A stretch of DNA of 64,000 bases from Streptococcus sp. HMSC034E03 (GTDB taxonomy: Bacteria; Bacillota; Bacilli; Lactobacillales; Streptococcaceae), in contig NZ_KV804957.1 in the NCBI RefSeq assembly GCF_001811505.1, forward strand, positions 1 to 64,000. The letters are read 5' to 3'. The notes beneath the pieces were generated by a model. The model was not told where the DNA came from, searched no databases, and was given only the letters and a program-made list of their open reading frames with translations. The position numbers were made by a program, and so were the translations under genes. Positions 1-8,246 of this stretch are shown here, in pieces; the stretch's first letter is position 1; each line of letters opens with the position of its first letter.

Positions 1-375
1 AGGGGATTTACCCACTACAAATATTATAGAGCTTTTTTTGTCATGGATGTTTTTCTCAGTGTCAACTGCAGTAGAATGATTAAAAAGTTTGAATTTGGAG
101 AGGACTAAATCGGTTTCTCTCCTTTTTGATATTTTGGTAGTGGATAAAACAACTTTTTGAATTAAGGACTCTATTTTTGCCGTATTATTATTAACTCTGG
201 AATAGTCCTTAACTGTATTAGGAACACAAAATTTTAGTAAGAAATAAAATATATCACCTATTCAACTTTAATGGATTGAATCGGTGGTTTCTCTATACGA
301 AAATATAAAAATGTGTCTTACTAAATACTCATTCTTAGACGAGAAGAATTATATACTTTAGTTTAAATTATAATC
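1..375. other. Non-coding left edge with hairpin and possible IS end
   Basis: No convincing gene is seen. A terminator-like hairpin lies at 97-127 (GGAGAG pairing with CTCTCC, then five T). The first 40 bases read on the minus strand resemble an insertion-sequence end: TTTGTAGTGGGTAAATCCCC occurs there and a similar string, TTTTGGTAGTGGATAAAAC, occurs inverted near 132-150. This may be the edge of an ISL3-like element or a decayed copy, but no transposase is visible, so the idea is weak. Confidence 0.3.
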
Positions 376-1128
376 TTACCAGAGAATCTCGCATATTTGT
401 TCTACTTCCATTTGAAAGGTTTTAATTGGTGGTGTATCTGTGATAATACAGTCTATGTCGTTGTAATGTGCTAGTTTGAAGTAGTGACTAGTATTAAATT
501 TTGAATGGTCTGCGAGTAAGAGGCTCTTCTCTGAGTTTTTGATCATTTGCTGTTTTATGCGTGCTTGTTTGTGGTTTGCTTCGTAAGCACCATACTTGTC
601 TAGGCCTCTACAACTGATGAGGGCCAAATCGGCATGAAAATTATTGATAAATTCACTTGCAAAATCGCCTAAGGATGAATTTGTTCCATAATTTATATGT
701 CCTCCAGATAGGAAGAGAGTTATATTATCAAATTCATTTAGTTTTCTTGCAGTTTCGATTCCGTTTGTAATAATACAGAGATTTTTAAGTTTTTCAAGAT
801 AAGGAACGATCATAGCTGCTGTTGATGAGCTATCAATAAATATAGATTGGTTGTTAGTGAGAAAAGTGGAAGCAATTTCGGCAATGTGTTGCTTGCCCTT
901 TTCTTCTTCTCGGACTCGAGCAGAGTATATATATTCCATGTTATTAGCAGTCAGCAACCGTACTTCCCCATGACCTCTAAGTATTTTCCCCTCTTTTTCT
1001 AATTCTATAAGATCCCTTCTCAGAGTTGAAGTTGAGCAATACATGAGTGCTTCTAATTCTATTGTTGAAATTATCTTTCTTCGTTTTAGAATTTCTAAAA
1101 TTCGTTCCATACGTTCTAAGGAAACCAT
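376..1128 (-). CDS. fcsR: DeoR-family transcriptional repressor of the fucose operon
   Basis: This 250-residue protein has the DeoR-family layout. An N-terminal winged helix-turn-helix (about residues 5-57, with STIELEALMYCSTSTLRRDL) is followed by a DeoR-C sugar-phosphate sensor domain (about 75-235, with IFIDSSSTAAMIVPYL and NGIETARKL). It is divergent from fucA, and its ATG is preceded by AAAGGAG. Streptococcal fucose operons are normally controlled by such a regulator (FcsR), so repression relieved by a fucose-derived phosphate is likely. Three TTGAACA-type direct repeats lie next to its own promoter and suggest autoregulation. The family call is firm; the effector is inferred. Confidence 0.85.
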   Translation of the reverse strand: MVSLERMERILEILKRRKIISTIELEALMYCSTSTLRRDLIELEKEGKILRGHGEVRLLTANNMEYIYSARVREEEKGKQHIAEIASTFLTNNQSIFIDSSSTAAMIVPYLEKLKNLCIITNGIETARKLNEFDNITLFLSGGHINYGTNSSLGDFASEFINNFHADLALISCRGLDKYGAYEANHKQARIKQQMIKNSEKSLLLADHSKFNTSHYFKLAHYNDIDCIITDTPPIKTFQMEVEQICEILW

Positions 1129-1153
1129 ACTATTTCTCCTTTATGATAATATT

Positions 1154-1180
1154 TTGAACATTATTGAACATTTTTGAATA
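1154..1180. promoter_or_regulatory. Putative FcsR operator: three 10-bp-spaced repeats
   Basis: TTGAACA at 1154-1160, TTGAACA at 1164-1170 and TTGAATA at 1174-1180 are spaced exactly 10 bp, one helical turn. DeoR-family repressors often bind such direct repeats. The array begins right after a minus-strand extended -10 (TGG then TATAAT, minus strand at 1182-1187), so it covers the fcsR start point. Confidence 0.6.
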
Positions 1181-1226
1181 TATTATACCATTTACATTTA
1201 CAAATATCCAATAGTATATTCATCTA

Positions 1227-1255
1227 TTGTATGCGGTTGCTCAAAGTGTTATGAT
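1227..1255 (+). promoter_or_regulatory. Fucose operon promoter with possible cre site
   Basis: The -35 TTGTAT (1227-1232), 17-bp spacer and extended -10 TATGAT (1250-1255, TG at 1247-1248) form a good promoter 25 bases before fucA. TGTATGCGGTTGCTCA (1228-1243) is a rough match to a CcpA cre box and would overlap the -35 and spacer. The promoter is well supported; the cre call is weak. Confidence 0.55.
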
Positions 1256-1279
1256 ACAGATAAAGAAAGGAGTGAGTTT

Positions 1280-2008
1280 ATGACTCAAGATGAAAAAATT
1301 ATTCGTGAACAGATTTGTGACGTTTGTCATAAAATGTGGCAACTTGGTTGGGTAGCTGCTAATGATGGAAATGTATCTGTTCGTTTAGATGCTGATACTA
1401 TTATAGCAACGCCTACTGGTATCAGTAAAAGTTTTATTACACCAGAAAAATTGGTGAAATTGAACCTCAAGGGTGAGATTTTAGAAGCTGAGGGAGACTA
1501 TCGTCCTTCAAGTGAAATTAAAATGCATATCCGCTGTTATGAGGAACGTGAAGATGTGAGAGCTGTTGTTCATGCTCATCCACCTATTGCAACTGGTTTT
1601 GCTTTAGCGCATATCCCTCTTGATACGTATTCTCTGATTGAGAGTGCAATTGTTGTAGGAGCTATCCCGATTACACCTTTTGGGGTTCCATCTACTATGG
1701 AAGTTCCTGATGCAATTACTCCTTATCTTCCTGACCATGATGTAATGTTGCTTGAGAACCATGGTGCTTTAACTGTTGGAAGTGATGTTATTACAGCCTA
1801 TTATCGTATGGAGACTTTGGAGTTAGTAGCTAAAACAACTTTCCATGGACGTATGCTTTTGTCAACTAAAGGTGTGGAGGAACAAGAAATTCCACGTCCT
1901 ACTTTGAAACGTCTATTCTCTATGAGAGAAAACTATAAGGTAACTGGTCGTCATCCCGGCTATCGTAAATATAATGGAGATGGCAGTGTTAAAGAAATAG
2001 AAGAATAA
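1280..2008 (+). CDS. fucA: L-fuculose-1-phosphate aldolase
   Basis: This 242-residue class II aldolase splits L-fuculose 1-phosphate into dihydroxyacetone phosphate and L-lactaldehyde. Family landmarks are NDGNVS (28-33), TPTGISK (44-50), SSE (77-79), HAHPP (98-102) and ENHG (159-162). Glu79, His98, His100 and His161 fit the zinc-site pattern of FucA. The start is supported by AAAGGAG 8 bases upstream. It is the first gene of the operon, with fucI 12 bases downstream. The C-terminal tail (about 205-242) is longer than in E. coli FucA. Confidence 0.9.
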   Translation: MTQDEKIIREQICDVCHKMWQLGWVAANDGNVSVRLDADTIIATPTGISKSFITPEKLVKLNLKGEILEAEGDYRPSSEIKMHIRCYEEREDVRAVVHAHPPIATGFALAHIPLDTYSLIESAIVVGAIPITPFGVPSTMEVPDAITPYLPDHDVMLLENHGALTVGSDVITAYYRMETLELVAKTTFHGRMLLSTKGVEEQEIPRPTLKRLFSMRENYKVTGRHPGYRKYNGDGSVKEIEE

Positions 2009-2020
2009 GAGGGAAATATC

Positions 2021-3787
2021 ATGATTCAACATCCACGTATCGGAATTCGTCCAACTATTGATGGTCGTCGTCAAGGGGTTCGCGAATCGCTTGAAGTCCA
2101 AACAATGAATATGGCAAAAAGTGTTGCGGACTTACTTTCTAGTACATTGAAATATCCTGATGGACAACCTGTTGAATGTGTGATTTCACCTTCAACGATT
2201 GGTCGTGTACCAGAAGCGGCGGCATCTCACGAACTTTTCAAAAAATCAAACGTATGTGCAACGATCACAGTAACACCTTGCTGGTGCTACGGTAGTGAAA
2301 CAATGGATATGTCTCCTGATATTCCACATGCTATTTGGGGATTCAACGGAACTGAAAGACCAGGGGCTGTATATTTAGCAGCAGTTCTTGCTTCTCATGC
2401 ACAAAAAGGAATTCCTGCATTCGGAATTTACGGTAAAGACGTTAAAGAAGCATCTGATACAGAAATTCCTGAAGACGTTAAAGAAAAAATCTTACGTTAT
2501 GCAAGAGCAGCTCTTGCTACAGGATTAATGAGAGATACAGCTTACTTATCAATGGGTAGTGTATCAATGGGTATCGGTGGTTCAATCGTAGATCCTGACT
2601 TCTTCCAAGAATACTTAGGAATGCGTAACGAATCAGTAGATATGACTGAATTCACTCGCCGTATCGACCGTGGTATTTACGATCACGAAGAATTCGACCG
2701 TGCGCTTAAATGGGTGAAAGAAAACGTTAAAGAAGGATTCGATCACAACCGTGAAGACCTAGTTTTAAGCCGTGAAGAAAAAGACAAACAATGGGAATTC
2801 GTTATTAAGATGTTCTTAATTGGACGTGACTTAATGATTGGTAACCCAAGACTTGCTGAACTAGGTTTTGAAGAAGAAGCAGTTGGTCACTACGCTCTTG
2901 TTGGTGGATTCCAAGGTCAACGTCAATGGACAGACCACTTCCCTAACGGAGACTTCATGGAAACATTCCTAAACACTCAATTTGACTGGAACGGAATTCG
3001 CAGACCATACATCTTCGCAACTGAAAATGATGCGTTAAACGGTGTATCAATGCTATTCAACTACTTATTAACAAACACTCCACAAATCTTTGCGGATGTT
3101 CGTACTTACTGGAGTCCAGAAGCTGTTGAACGTGTAACAGGACATAAACTTGAAGGCCATGCTGAAAATGGATTCTTACACTTAATCAACTCTGGTTCTT
3201 GTACATTAGACGGTACTGGTCAAGCTACAAGAAGCGGTGAACCAGTGATGAAACCATTCTGGGAATTAGATCAATCAGAAGTAGATGCAATGCTTGCAAA
3301 TACAGACTTCCCAGCAGCAAACCGCGAATACTTCCGTGGTGGCGGTTACTCAACTCGCTTCTTATCTAAAGGAAATATGCCTGTAACAATGGTTCGCTTG
3401 AACTTGTTGAAAGGCGTAGGTCCTGTACTTCAAATTGCTGAAGGATACACTCTTGAATTACCTGAAGATGTACATCATACATTGGATAACCGTACAGATC
3501 CAGGTTGGCCAACAACTTGGTTTGCTCCTCGCTTAACAGGTAAAGGCGCATTCAAGTCAGTCTACGATGTAATGAATAACTGGGGTGCAAACCACGGTGC
3601 AATCACTTATGGACATATCGGAGCTGACCTTATCACTCTTGCTTCAATGTTACGTATTCCAGTGAATATGCATAACGTTGCAGAAGAAGATATCTTCAAA
3701 CCTAAAAACTGGTCACTATTCGGAACAGAAGATTTAGAATCAGCTGACTACCGTGCGTGCCAATTATTAGGACCTGTGCATAAATAA
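2021..3787 (+). CDS. fucI: L-fucose isomerase
   Basis: This 588-residue protein is full length for FucI, which converts L-fucose to L-fuculose using Mn2+. The conserved metal and catalytic positions are visible: Glu335 in [10 protein letters not shown], Asp359 in FADVRTYW, and the late His in [19 protein letters not shown] precedes the ATG. Codon use shifts towards C-ending codons (AAC, TTC, TAC) compared with the flanking genes, which suggests strong expression or a separate evolutionary history. A long hairpin follows the stop and may set the 3' boundary of a processed fucA-fucI message. Confidence 0.95.
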   Translation: MIQHPRIGIRPTIDGRRQGVRESLEVQTMNMAKSVADLLSSTLKYPDGQPVECVISPSTIGRVPEAAASHELFKKSNVCATITVTPCWCYGSETMDMSPDIPHAIWGFNGTERPGAVYLAAVLASHAQKGIPAFGIYGKDVKEASDTEIPEDVKEKILRYARAALATGLMRDTAYLSMGSVSMGIGGSIVDPDFFQEYLGMRNESVDMTEFTRRIDRGIYDHEEFDRALKWVKENVKEGFDHNREDLVLSREEKDKQWEFVIKMFLIGRDLMIGNPRLAELGFEEEAVGHYALVGGFQGQRQWTDHFPNGDFMETFLNTQFDWNGIRRPYIFATENDALNGVSMLFNYLLTNTPQIFADVRTYWSPEAVERVTGHKLEGHAENGFLHLINSGSCTLDGTGQATRSGEPVMKPFWELDQSEVDAMLANTDFPAANREYFRGGGYSTRFLSKGNMPVTMVRLNLLKGVGPVLQIAEGYTLELPEDVHHTLDNRTDPGWPTTWFAPRLTGKGAFKSVYDVMNNWGANHGAITYGHIGADLITLASMLRIPVNMHNVAEEDIFKPKNWSLFGTEDLESADYRACQLLGPVHK

Positions 3788-3791
3788 TGAA

Positions 3792-3839
3792 AATTCTGGA
3801 GATAGAAATCTAATAGTTGGATTTCTATCTCCAAGAATT
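3792..3839 (+). terminator. Intercistronic hairpin after fucI
   Basis: GGAGATAGAAATC (3798-3810) pairs perfectly with GATTTCTATCTCC (3820-3832), and the stem extends through AATTCT/AGAATT with one bulge. No T-run follows. It is more likely an mRNA-stability or processing element, or a weak attenuator, than a complete terminator. Confidence 0.55.
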
Positions 3840-3857
3840 TAAAAGGAGTAGAAAATT

Positions 3858-4154
3858 ATGACAAAAACAATTATTCTAGCCTGTGTAGGTGGTTTGACAA
3901 CTAGTATGTTAGTTGAACGTATTAATGAAGTTATTCATCGAGATCAATTAAATTATTCGTTTTACTCTGTTGGTATTGCAGGAATTAATAATTTAAAAAA
4001 TATTGATGTTTTGCTTTTGAGTCCTCAGTTGGCATATCTAGAAGAAAAGGCGAAAGCATCTCTTAGTGTTCCGGTTGCTGTCATTAGCGATGAAAATTTT
4101 GAGTTAATGAAAGGTGAAGCTGTTTTGCAGCAAGCAGAAGACTTAATGGGTTGA
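3858..4154 (+). CDS. Lone PTS EIIB-like protein (lactose/cellobiose type)
   Basis: This 98-residue protein matches a stand-alone EIIB domain of the lactose/cellobiose PTS family. A beta strand leads straight into the phosphorylatable cysteine Cys9 in ILACVGGLTTSMLVERI. The length is right for a free EIIB. AAAGGAG precedes the ATG. It sits between fucI and an EIIA-like gene, and no EIIC permease is present, because sugar entry is provided by an ABC transporter downstream. A regulatory or accessory phosphorelay role is possible but unproven. Confidence 0.75.
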   Translation: MTKTIILACVGGLTTSMLVERINEVIHRDQLNYSFYSVGIAGINNLKNIDVLLLSPQLAYLEEKAKASLSVPVAVISDENFELMKGEAVLQQAEDLMG

Positions 4155-4158
4155 GTTG

Positions 4159-4527
4159 ATGGGAACACTAACAAGACAGTCGACACAAGAGTTGATGCAG
4201 CTAATCTTGAAAAGTAGTAAAAGCACTCAAAAGGTTATGGAAGGTCTTCAAATGGCTCAAGGAGGAAATCTCCTAGGTGCTAAGGAGACACTAGAATTAG
4301 CGGCTCAGATAAATATAGAAGCACATAATTTACAAACCTCTCTTATCCAAGCTGAGATGAGGGGTGAGAGTGGAGAAGTTAGTCTATTAGCTATTCATGC
4401 CCAAGATCATTTTATGAACAGTCATTTATTGCTTGAGTTAGCGGATGTTTTCTTACATCAGATAGAAGAAATTGAAAAATTAAAAAAGAAAATAGAAAAA
4501 CTGGAACAGGTAGGTGAAAAAACATGA
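4159..4527 (+). CDS. Lone PTS EIIA-like protein (lactose/cellobiose type)
   Basis: This 122-residue all-helical protein looks like EIIA of the Lac family. It has the INIEAHNLQTSLIQAE segment and the active-site motif HAQDHFM, with His80 as the expected phospho-acceptor. The C-terminus is a Lys/Glu-rich coiled coil. ATG at 4159 is chosen over TTG at 4156; neither has a strong ribosome site, so coupling to the EIIB stop five bases upstream is likely. Its stop overlaps the next gene by 4 bases (ATGA). With the EIIB it forms a phosphorelay pair lacking a membrane component. Confidence 0.7.
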   Translation: MGTLTRQSTQELMQLILKSSKSTQKVMEGLQMAQGGNLLGAKETLELAAQINIEAHNLQTSLIQAEMRGESGEVSLLAIHAQDHFMNSHLLLELADVFLHQIEEIEKLKKKIEKLEQVGEKT

Positions 4528-6020
4528 GTCATCCAGTTATACTTGAAATGAAAGGTATCGTAAAGAGCTTCGGACCTGTAAAAGCCTTAAAAGGAGTAGA
4601 TTTTGATCTACGTGCTGGTGAAGTTCATGCTCTGATGGGGGAAAATGGTGCTGGTAAATCCACGCTAATGAAAGTCCTCACAGGAATTCATGATGCTAAT
4701 GAAGGAACTATTCACTACAATGGGAAGCAGGTTGCCTATAGCAAGCCTAAGGAAGCGATGGAAGATGGGATTGTTATCGTTCACCAAGAATTGAATATGA
4801 TGAATCATTTAACTGTGGCTCAGAATATTTTCATTGGGAGAGAAGAATTCCGTCATAATTTGTTGATAGACGATGGTGCTAGCATCAAAAAAGCTAAGAA
4901 ACTATTTGAACTGTTAAAGTTGGATATTAATCCGACTGAAAAAGTTGGTAATTTAACGGTTGGGAAACAACAAATGGTTGAAATTGCCAAAGTCTTATCC
5001 ATGGATGCTAAGGTCATTGTTTTCGATGAACCAACAGCAGCCCTAACGGAATCTGAAATTAACGAACTTTTTGTGATTATTGATGACTTACGTGCTAAAG
5101 GTGTTGGTATCATTTACATCTCTCACCGCATGGACGAAATTGCTCGTATTACAGACCGTGTAACGGTAATGCGTGATGGTGAGTATGTAGGGACTGTAAA
5201 TACCAAAGAAACAACAAAAGACGAAATCATTGCAATGATGGTTGGTCGAACTATTTACGAGGATCCTAAAGCGGCTTCAGCTGTAGCAGATGATGCTCCA
5301 GTTGTACTGGAGGTGAAGAATTTAAATGCAGGCTCATCTGTAAAAGATGTTAGCTTCCAGCTTCGAAAGGGTGAAATTTTAGGTTTTTCTGGATTGATGG
5401 GAGCTGGCCGTACAGAAGTGGCACGGTTACTGTTTGGTGCAGACAAAAAAGAAAGCGGTATCATTTTTGTAAATGGTAAAGAAGTGACTATTAATTCGCC
5501 ACAAGACGCAATTAGAGAAGGAATTGGTTATCTTTCGGAAGACCGTAAACGTTTTGGTTGTATTGTAGATATGACAATCGCTGATAATACAGTAATGACA
5601 AACTTAGATAAGTATATTAAAGGTGGACTTATTAATGACGGTGAAATTGTAAAAGTCAGTGATGAATTCGTTAAACAATTAAGAACGAAGACACCATCGT
5701 CAAAACAATTAGTTCGTAACTTATCAGGTGGTAACCAACAAAAAGTCGTCATTGCAAAATGGCTCGAACAAAATAGTGATATTTTAATTTTTGATGAACC
5801 AACAAGAGGAATTGACGTTGGTGCCAAAAGTGAAATTTACACTTTGATGAATGCCTTGGTTGCTCAAGGGAAATCTATTATCATGATTTCATCTGAATTG
5901 ACCGAAATTTTGCGGATGAGTGATCGAATTGTCGTTATGTGTGAAGGTAGAAAAACGGGTGAGCTGGATATTAGCCAAGCTACTCAAGAACGGATTCTAG
6001 CTTTAGCTACAGACCGTTAG
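4524..6020 (+). CDS. Sugar ABC transporter ATPase, ribose/galactose type (probable fucose importer)
   Basis: This 498-residue protein contains two fused ABC domains, like RbsA/MglA. The N-terminal domain has Walker A GENGAGKST (about 40), the Q-loop region VHQELN and Walker B VIVFDEPT. The C-terminal domain has the degenerate Walker A GLMGAGRTE, signature LSGGNQQK and ILIFDEPTRG. It should power uptake with the permease and lipoprotein that follow. Fucose as the substrate is inferred from the operon. Confidence 0.9.
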   Translation: MSHPVILEMKGIVKSFGPVKALKGVDFDLRAGEVHALMGENGAGKSTLMKVLTGIHDANEGTIHYNGKQVAYSKPKEAMEDGIVIVHQELNMMNHLTVAQNIFIGREEFRHNLLIDDGASIKKAKKLFELLKLDINPTEKVGNLTVGKQQMVEIAKVLSMDAKVIVFDEPTAALTESEINELFVIIDDLRAKGVGIIYISHRMDEIARITDRVTVMRDGEYVGTVNTKETTKDEIIAMMVGRTIYEDPKAASAVADDAPVVLEVKNLNAGSSVKDVSFQLRKGEILGFSGLMGAGRTEVARLLFGADKKESGIIFVNGKEVTINSPQDAIREGIGYLSEDRKRFGCIVDMTIADNTVMTNLDKYIKGGLINDGEIVKVSDEFVKQLRTKTPSSKQLVRNLSGGNQQKVVIAKWLEQNSDILIFDEPTRGIDVGAKSEIYTLMNALVAQGKSIIMISSELTEILRMSDRIVVMCEGRKTGELDISQATQERILALATDR

Positions 6021-6044
6021 AAGTGAAAACAGAGGTGTTTACTT

Positions 6045-7028
6045 ATGGAAGAGAAACAATCTTTATGGATGAAATTAGAAAAAACAGTTGGTTTGCAAAA
6101 ACTGATTGCCTTGATTGCGCTTATTGTAATTTTCGCATTCTTCGCTATTTCTAGTGAGTCTTTCCGTTCGTTTGATACGGCGGTTAGTATCTTGGATGCT
6201 TCGTATTATATTGGTTTCTTAGCAATTGGGGTTACATTTGTTATTATTACAGGTGGGATCGACCTTTCAATCGGGACAGTTATGATGTGTTCAGCCATTA
6301 TTGGAGGTGTTCTCCATACAAAAATGGGCTGGCCTCTATGGCTCTCTTTATTGGCCATTTTAGTGGTAGGTGTACTTTTTGGACTATTAAATGGAATCAT
6401 GGTTGCCAAATTTGGCTTACCTCCATTTATCGCAACTTTGGGTACGATGATGATTTCTCGTGGTCTTAGTTCTATCGTTTCTAATGTTCAGAGTGTGACT
6501 TTCCCACTTCGTGGAACAGGCGAAGGTTGGTATAAGGATTTATTCCGTACCCAAGATAATTTCCCTACAGGACTAATTGTATTGATTGTCCTTGCTGTCC
6601 TTGCAGCTTTAGTTTTGAATAAGACAAAGGTGGGACGTTATATCTTTGCGATTGGTTCCAATAAAGAGGCGACTCGTTTATCAGGAGTTAACGTTGTTAA
6701 GTGGGAAGGGATGGCCTATGTTATAGGTGGTTTGTTTGCAGGACTTGCTGCGGTTGCCTATGCTGCTACTTACTCTACTATTTTACCTGGTACAGGTAAT
6801 GGGATGGAATTAGATGCAATTGCAGGTGTTGTAGTTGGGGGAACTTCTCTTGCTGGAGGAGTTGGCTCAGTCGTAGGTACTATCATTGGGGTATTCATCA
6901 TGTCTGTATTGAAAATCGGACTCCCTTATATCGACCTCCAGCCTCACTATCAACTCTTCATTACAGGTTTCGTTGTAATTGTCGCAGTTTATTCCGATAT
7001 TTTGATTCGTAGGAATAAAAAGAAATAG
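6045..7028 (+). CDS. Sugar ABC transporter permease, RbsC type
   Basis: This 327-residue integral membrane protein has about nine hydrophobic segments and the RbsC-family signature regions ITGGIDLSIG and GRYIFAIGSNKEATRLSGVNV. The GTSLAGGVGSVVGTIIG segment near the C-terminus is also typical. It forms the membrane channel for the fused ATPase upstream. AGAGGTG precedes the ATG. A hairpin follows the stop before the binding-protein gene. Confidence 0.9.
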   Translation: MEEKQSLWMKLEKTVGLQKLIALIALIVIFAFFAISSESFRSFDTAVSILDASYYIGFLAIGVTFVIITGGIDLSIGTVMMCSAIIGGVLHTKMGWPLWLSLLAILVVGVLFGLLNGIMVAKFGLPPFIATLGTMMISRGLSSIVSNVQSVTFPLRGTGEGWYKDLFRTQDNFPTGLIVLIVLAVLAALVLNKTKVGRYIFAIGSNKEATRLSGVNVVKWEGMAYVIGGLFAGLAAVAYAATYSTILPGTGNGMELDAIAGVVVGGTSLAGGVGSVVGTIIGVFIMSVLKIGLPYIDLQPHYQLFITGFVVIVAVYSDILIRRNKKK

Positions 7029-7036
7029 TCAATGCT

Positions 7037-7066
7037 AGAGGAATACAAAAATGGCATTCCTCTCTT
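7037..7066 (+). terminator. Hairpin between permease and binding protein
   Basis: AGAGGAAT (7037-7044) pairs with ATTCCTCT (7056-7063), followed by the T-rich CTTTAT. It looks like a partial terminator or 5' stabiliser that would let the binding-protein message differ in level from the membrane genes. Confidence 0.5.
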
Positions 7067-7127
7067 TATCGGGTGAATAATCACTCTTCAAATCTTAGAT
7101 AAAAATAATAAAAAAGGAGCAACTATC

Positions 7128-8213
7128 ATGAGAAAATCATTTAAGTTTGCTATTATTGCGGCAGCAGCAGCGTCTGCATTGGCTTTGACAGCTTGTTCAT
7201 CTTCTAAGAGCGCAGATGGAGATAAGGGTGGATCAGCTAGTGGTGATTTCAAGGTTGAAGTAATTGCTAAAGGCTTCCAACACGATTTTTGGAAGGCTGT
7301 TAATAAAGGGGCTGAAAAAGCAGCAGATGAATTTGGTGCTAAGATCACTTTTGTAGGGCCACAAAATGAAACTGCCATTGCAGAACAGCTTGAACAACTT
7401 AACAATGCTATCAATAAAAATCCAAAAGCGATTGCTCTAGCAGCCTTGGATACAGAAGCAGAACTAGATGCTATTAAACAAGCACAATCTAAAAATATTC
7501 CAATCATTGGTTTTGACTCAGGGGTTCCAGGAGCACCAGAAGGAGCAATTAAAGCGACTGCTTCTACAGATAACCATGCCGCTGGAGGAAATGCAGCAGA
7601 ACATATGTTCCCTCTAATCGAAAAGAAAATTGGTGATACTCCTGTACGTATCGGTGTAGTTTCTCAAGAAGCTAACTCTCTTTCAATCACTCAACGTACA
7701 TCAGGATTTATCGATAAGATGGTTGAGTTGCTTGAGAAGAAAGGTGTCAAAGTAGCTGTTGTTGGACATGATAAATTTAAAAACAACGTAGCTGAATCAG
7801 ATGCTAAAGTTATCATTGAAGTTCGTGTTCCTGCTCAAGTAGATGACGCTGCTGGTAAAACAGAAGCTTCTACAGTACTTGAAAAGGCAGATACTATCGC
7901 TATCTATGGTTCAAATGAATTTGCTGCTAAAGCAATCATCAACGCAAATGGTAGCTTTAAAGAATCAAAACTTGGTGCAGACAAGATTATTGCAGTTGGA
8001 TTTGACTCAGGTGCTCTTCAACAAGATGCAATTCGTAATGGTGTATTTGCGGGTTCTGTAACTCAAGATCCAATTCAAATCGGTTACCAAGCTGTAAAAC
8101 TTGCGGTTGAATCAGCTCAAGGTAAAGAAGTAAAAGACGTTGATACAGGATCTAAATGGTATGATGCATCAAATATTGATTCTGATGAAATCAAAGCATT
8201 GTTGTATCAATAA
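7128..8213 (+). CDS. Sugar-binding lipoprotein of the ABC transporter
   Basis: This 361-residue protein has a lipoprotein signal (residues 1-23, lipobox LTAC, Cys23) and a periplasmic-binding-protein type 1 (Peripla_BP_4) fold. It shows the ribose-binding-like start GFQHDFWKAVNKGAEKAADEFG and a central IIGFDSGVP. It should capture the sugar at the cell surface and deliver it to the RbsC-type permease. AAAGGAG precedes the ATG. Fucose specificity is inferred from its place among fucA, fucI, fucK and fucU. Confidence 0.9.
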   Translation: MRKSFKFAIIAAAAASALALTACSSSKSADGDKGGSASGDFKVEVIAKGFQHDFWKAVNKGAEKAADEFGAKITFVGPQNETAIAEQLEQLNNAINKNPKAIALAALDTEAELDAIKQAQSKNIPIIGFDSGVPGAPEGAIKATASTDNHAAGGNAAEHMFPLIEKKIGDTPVRIGVVSQEANSLSITQRTSGFIDKMVELLEKKGVKVAVVGHDKFKNNVAESDAKVIIEVRVPAQVDDAAGKTEASTVLEKADTIAIYGSNEFAAKAIINANGSFKESKLGADKIIAVGFDSGALQQDAIRNGVFAGSVTQDPIQIGYQAVKLAVESAQGKEVKDVDTGSKWYDASNIDSDEIKALLYQ

Positions 8214-8246
8214 ATCGATTATATTCGAATAGAGAAGGAGCTTTAA

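Noticed and set aside
1-160. ISL3-type insertion sequence at the left edge
   Set aside because: Only short terminal-like strings are seen; no transposase or target duplication can be shown within the window.
4853-5827. Long antisense open frames across the sugar ABC ATPase
   Set aside because: Low-complexity Ser/Thr/Pro-rich shadows of a clearly coding strand; no ribosome sites or domains.
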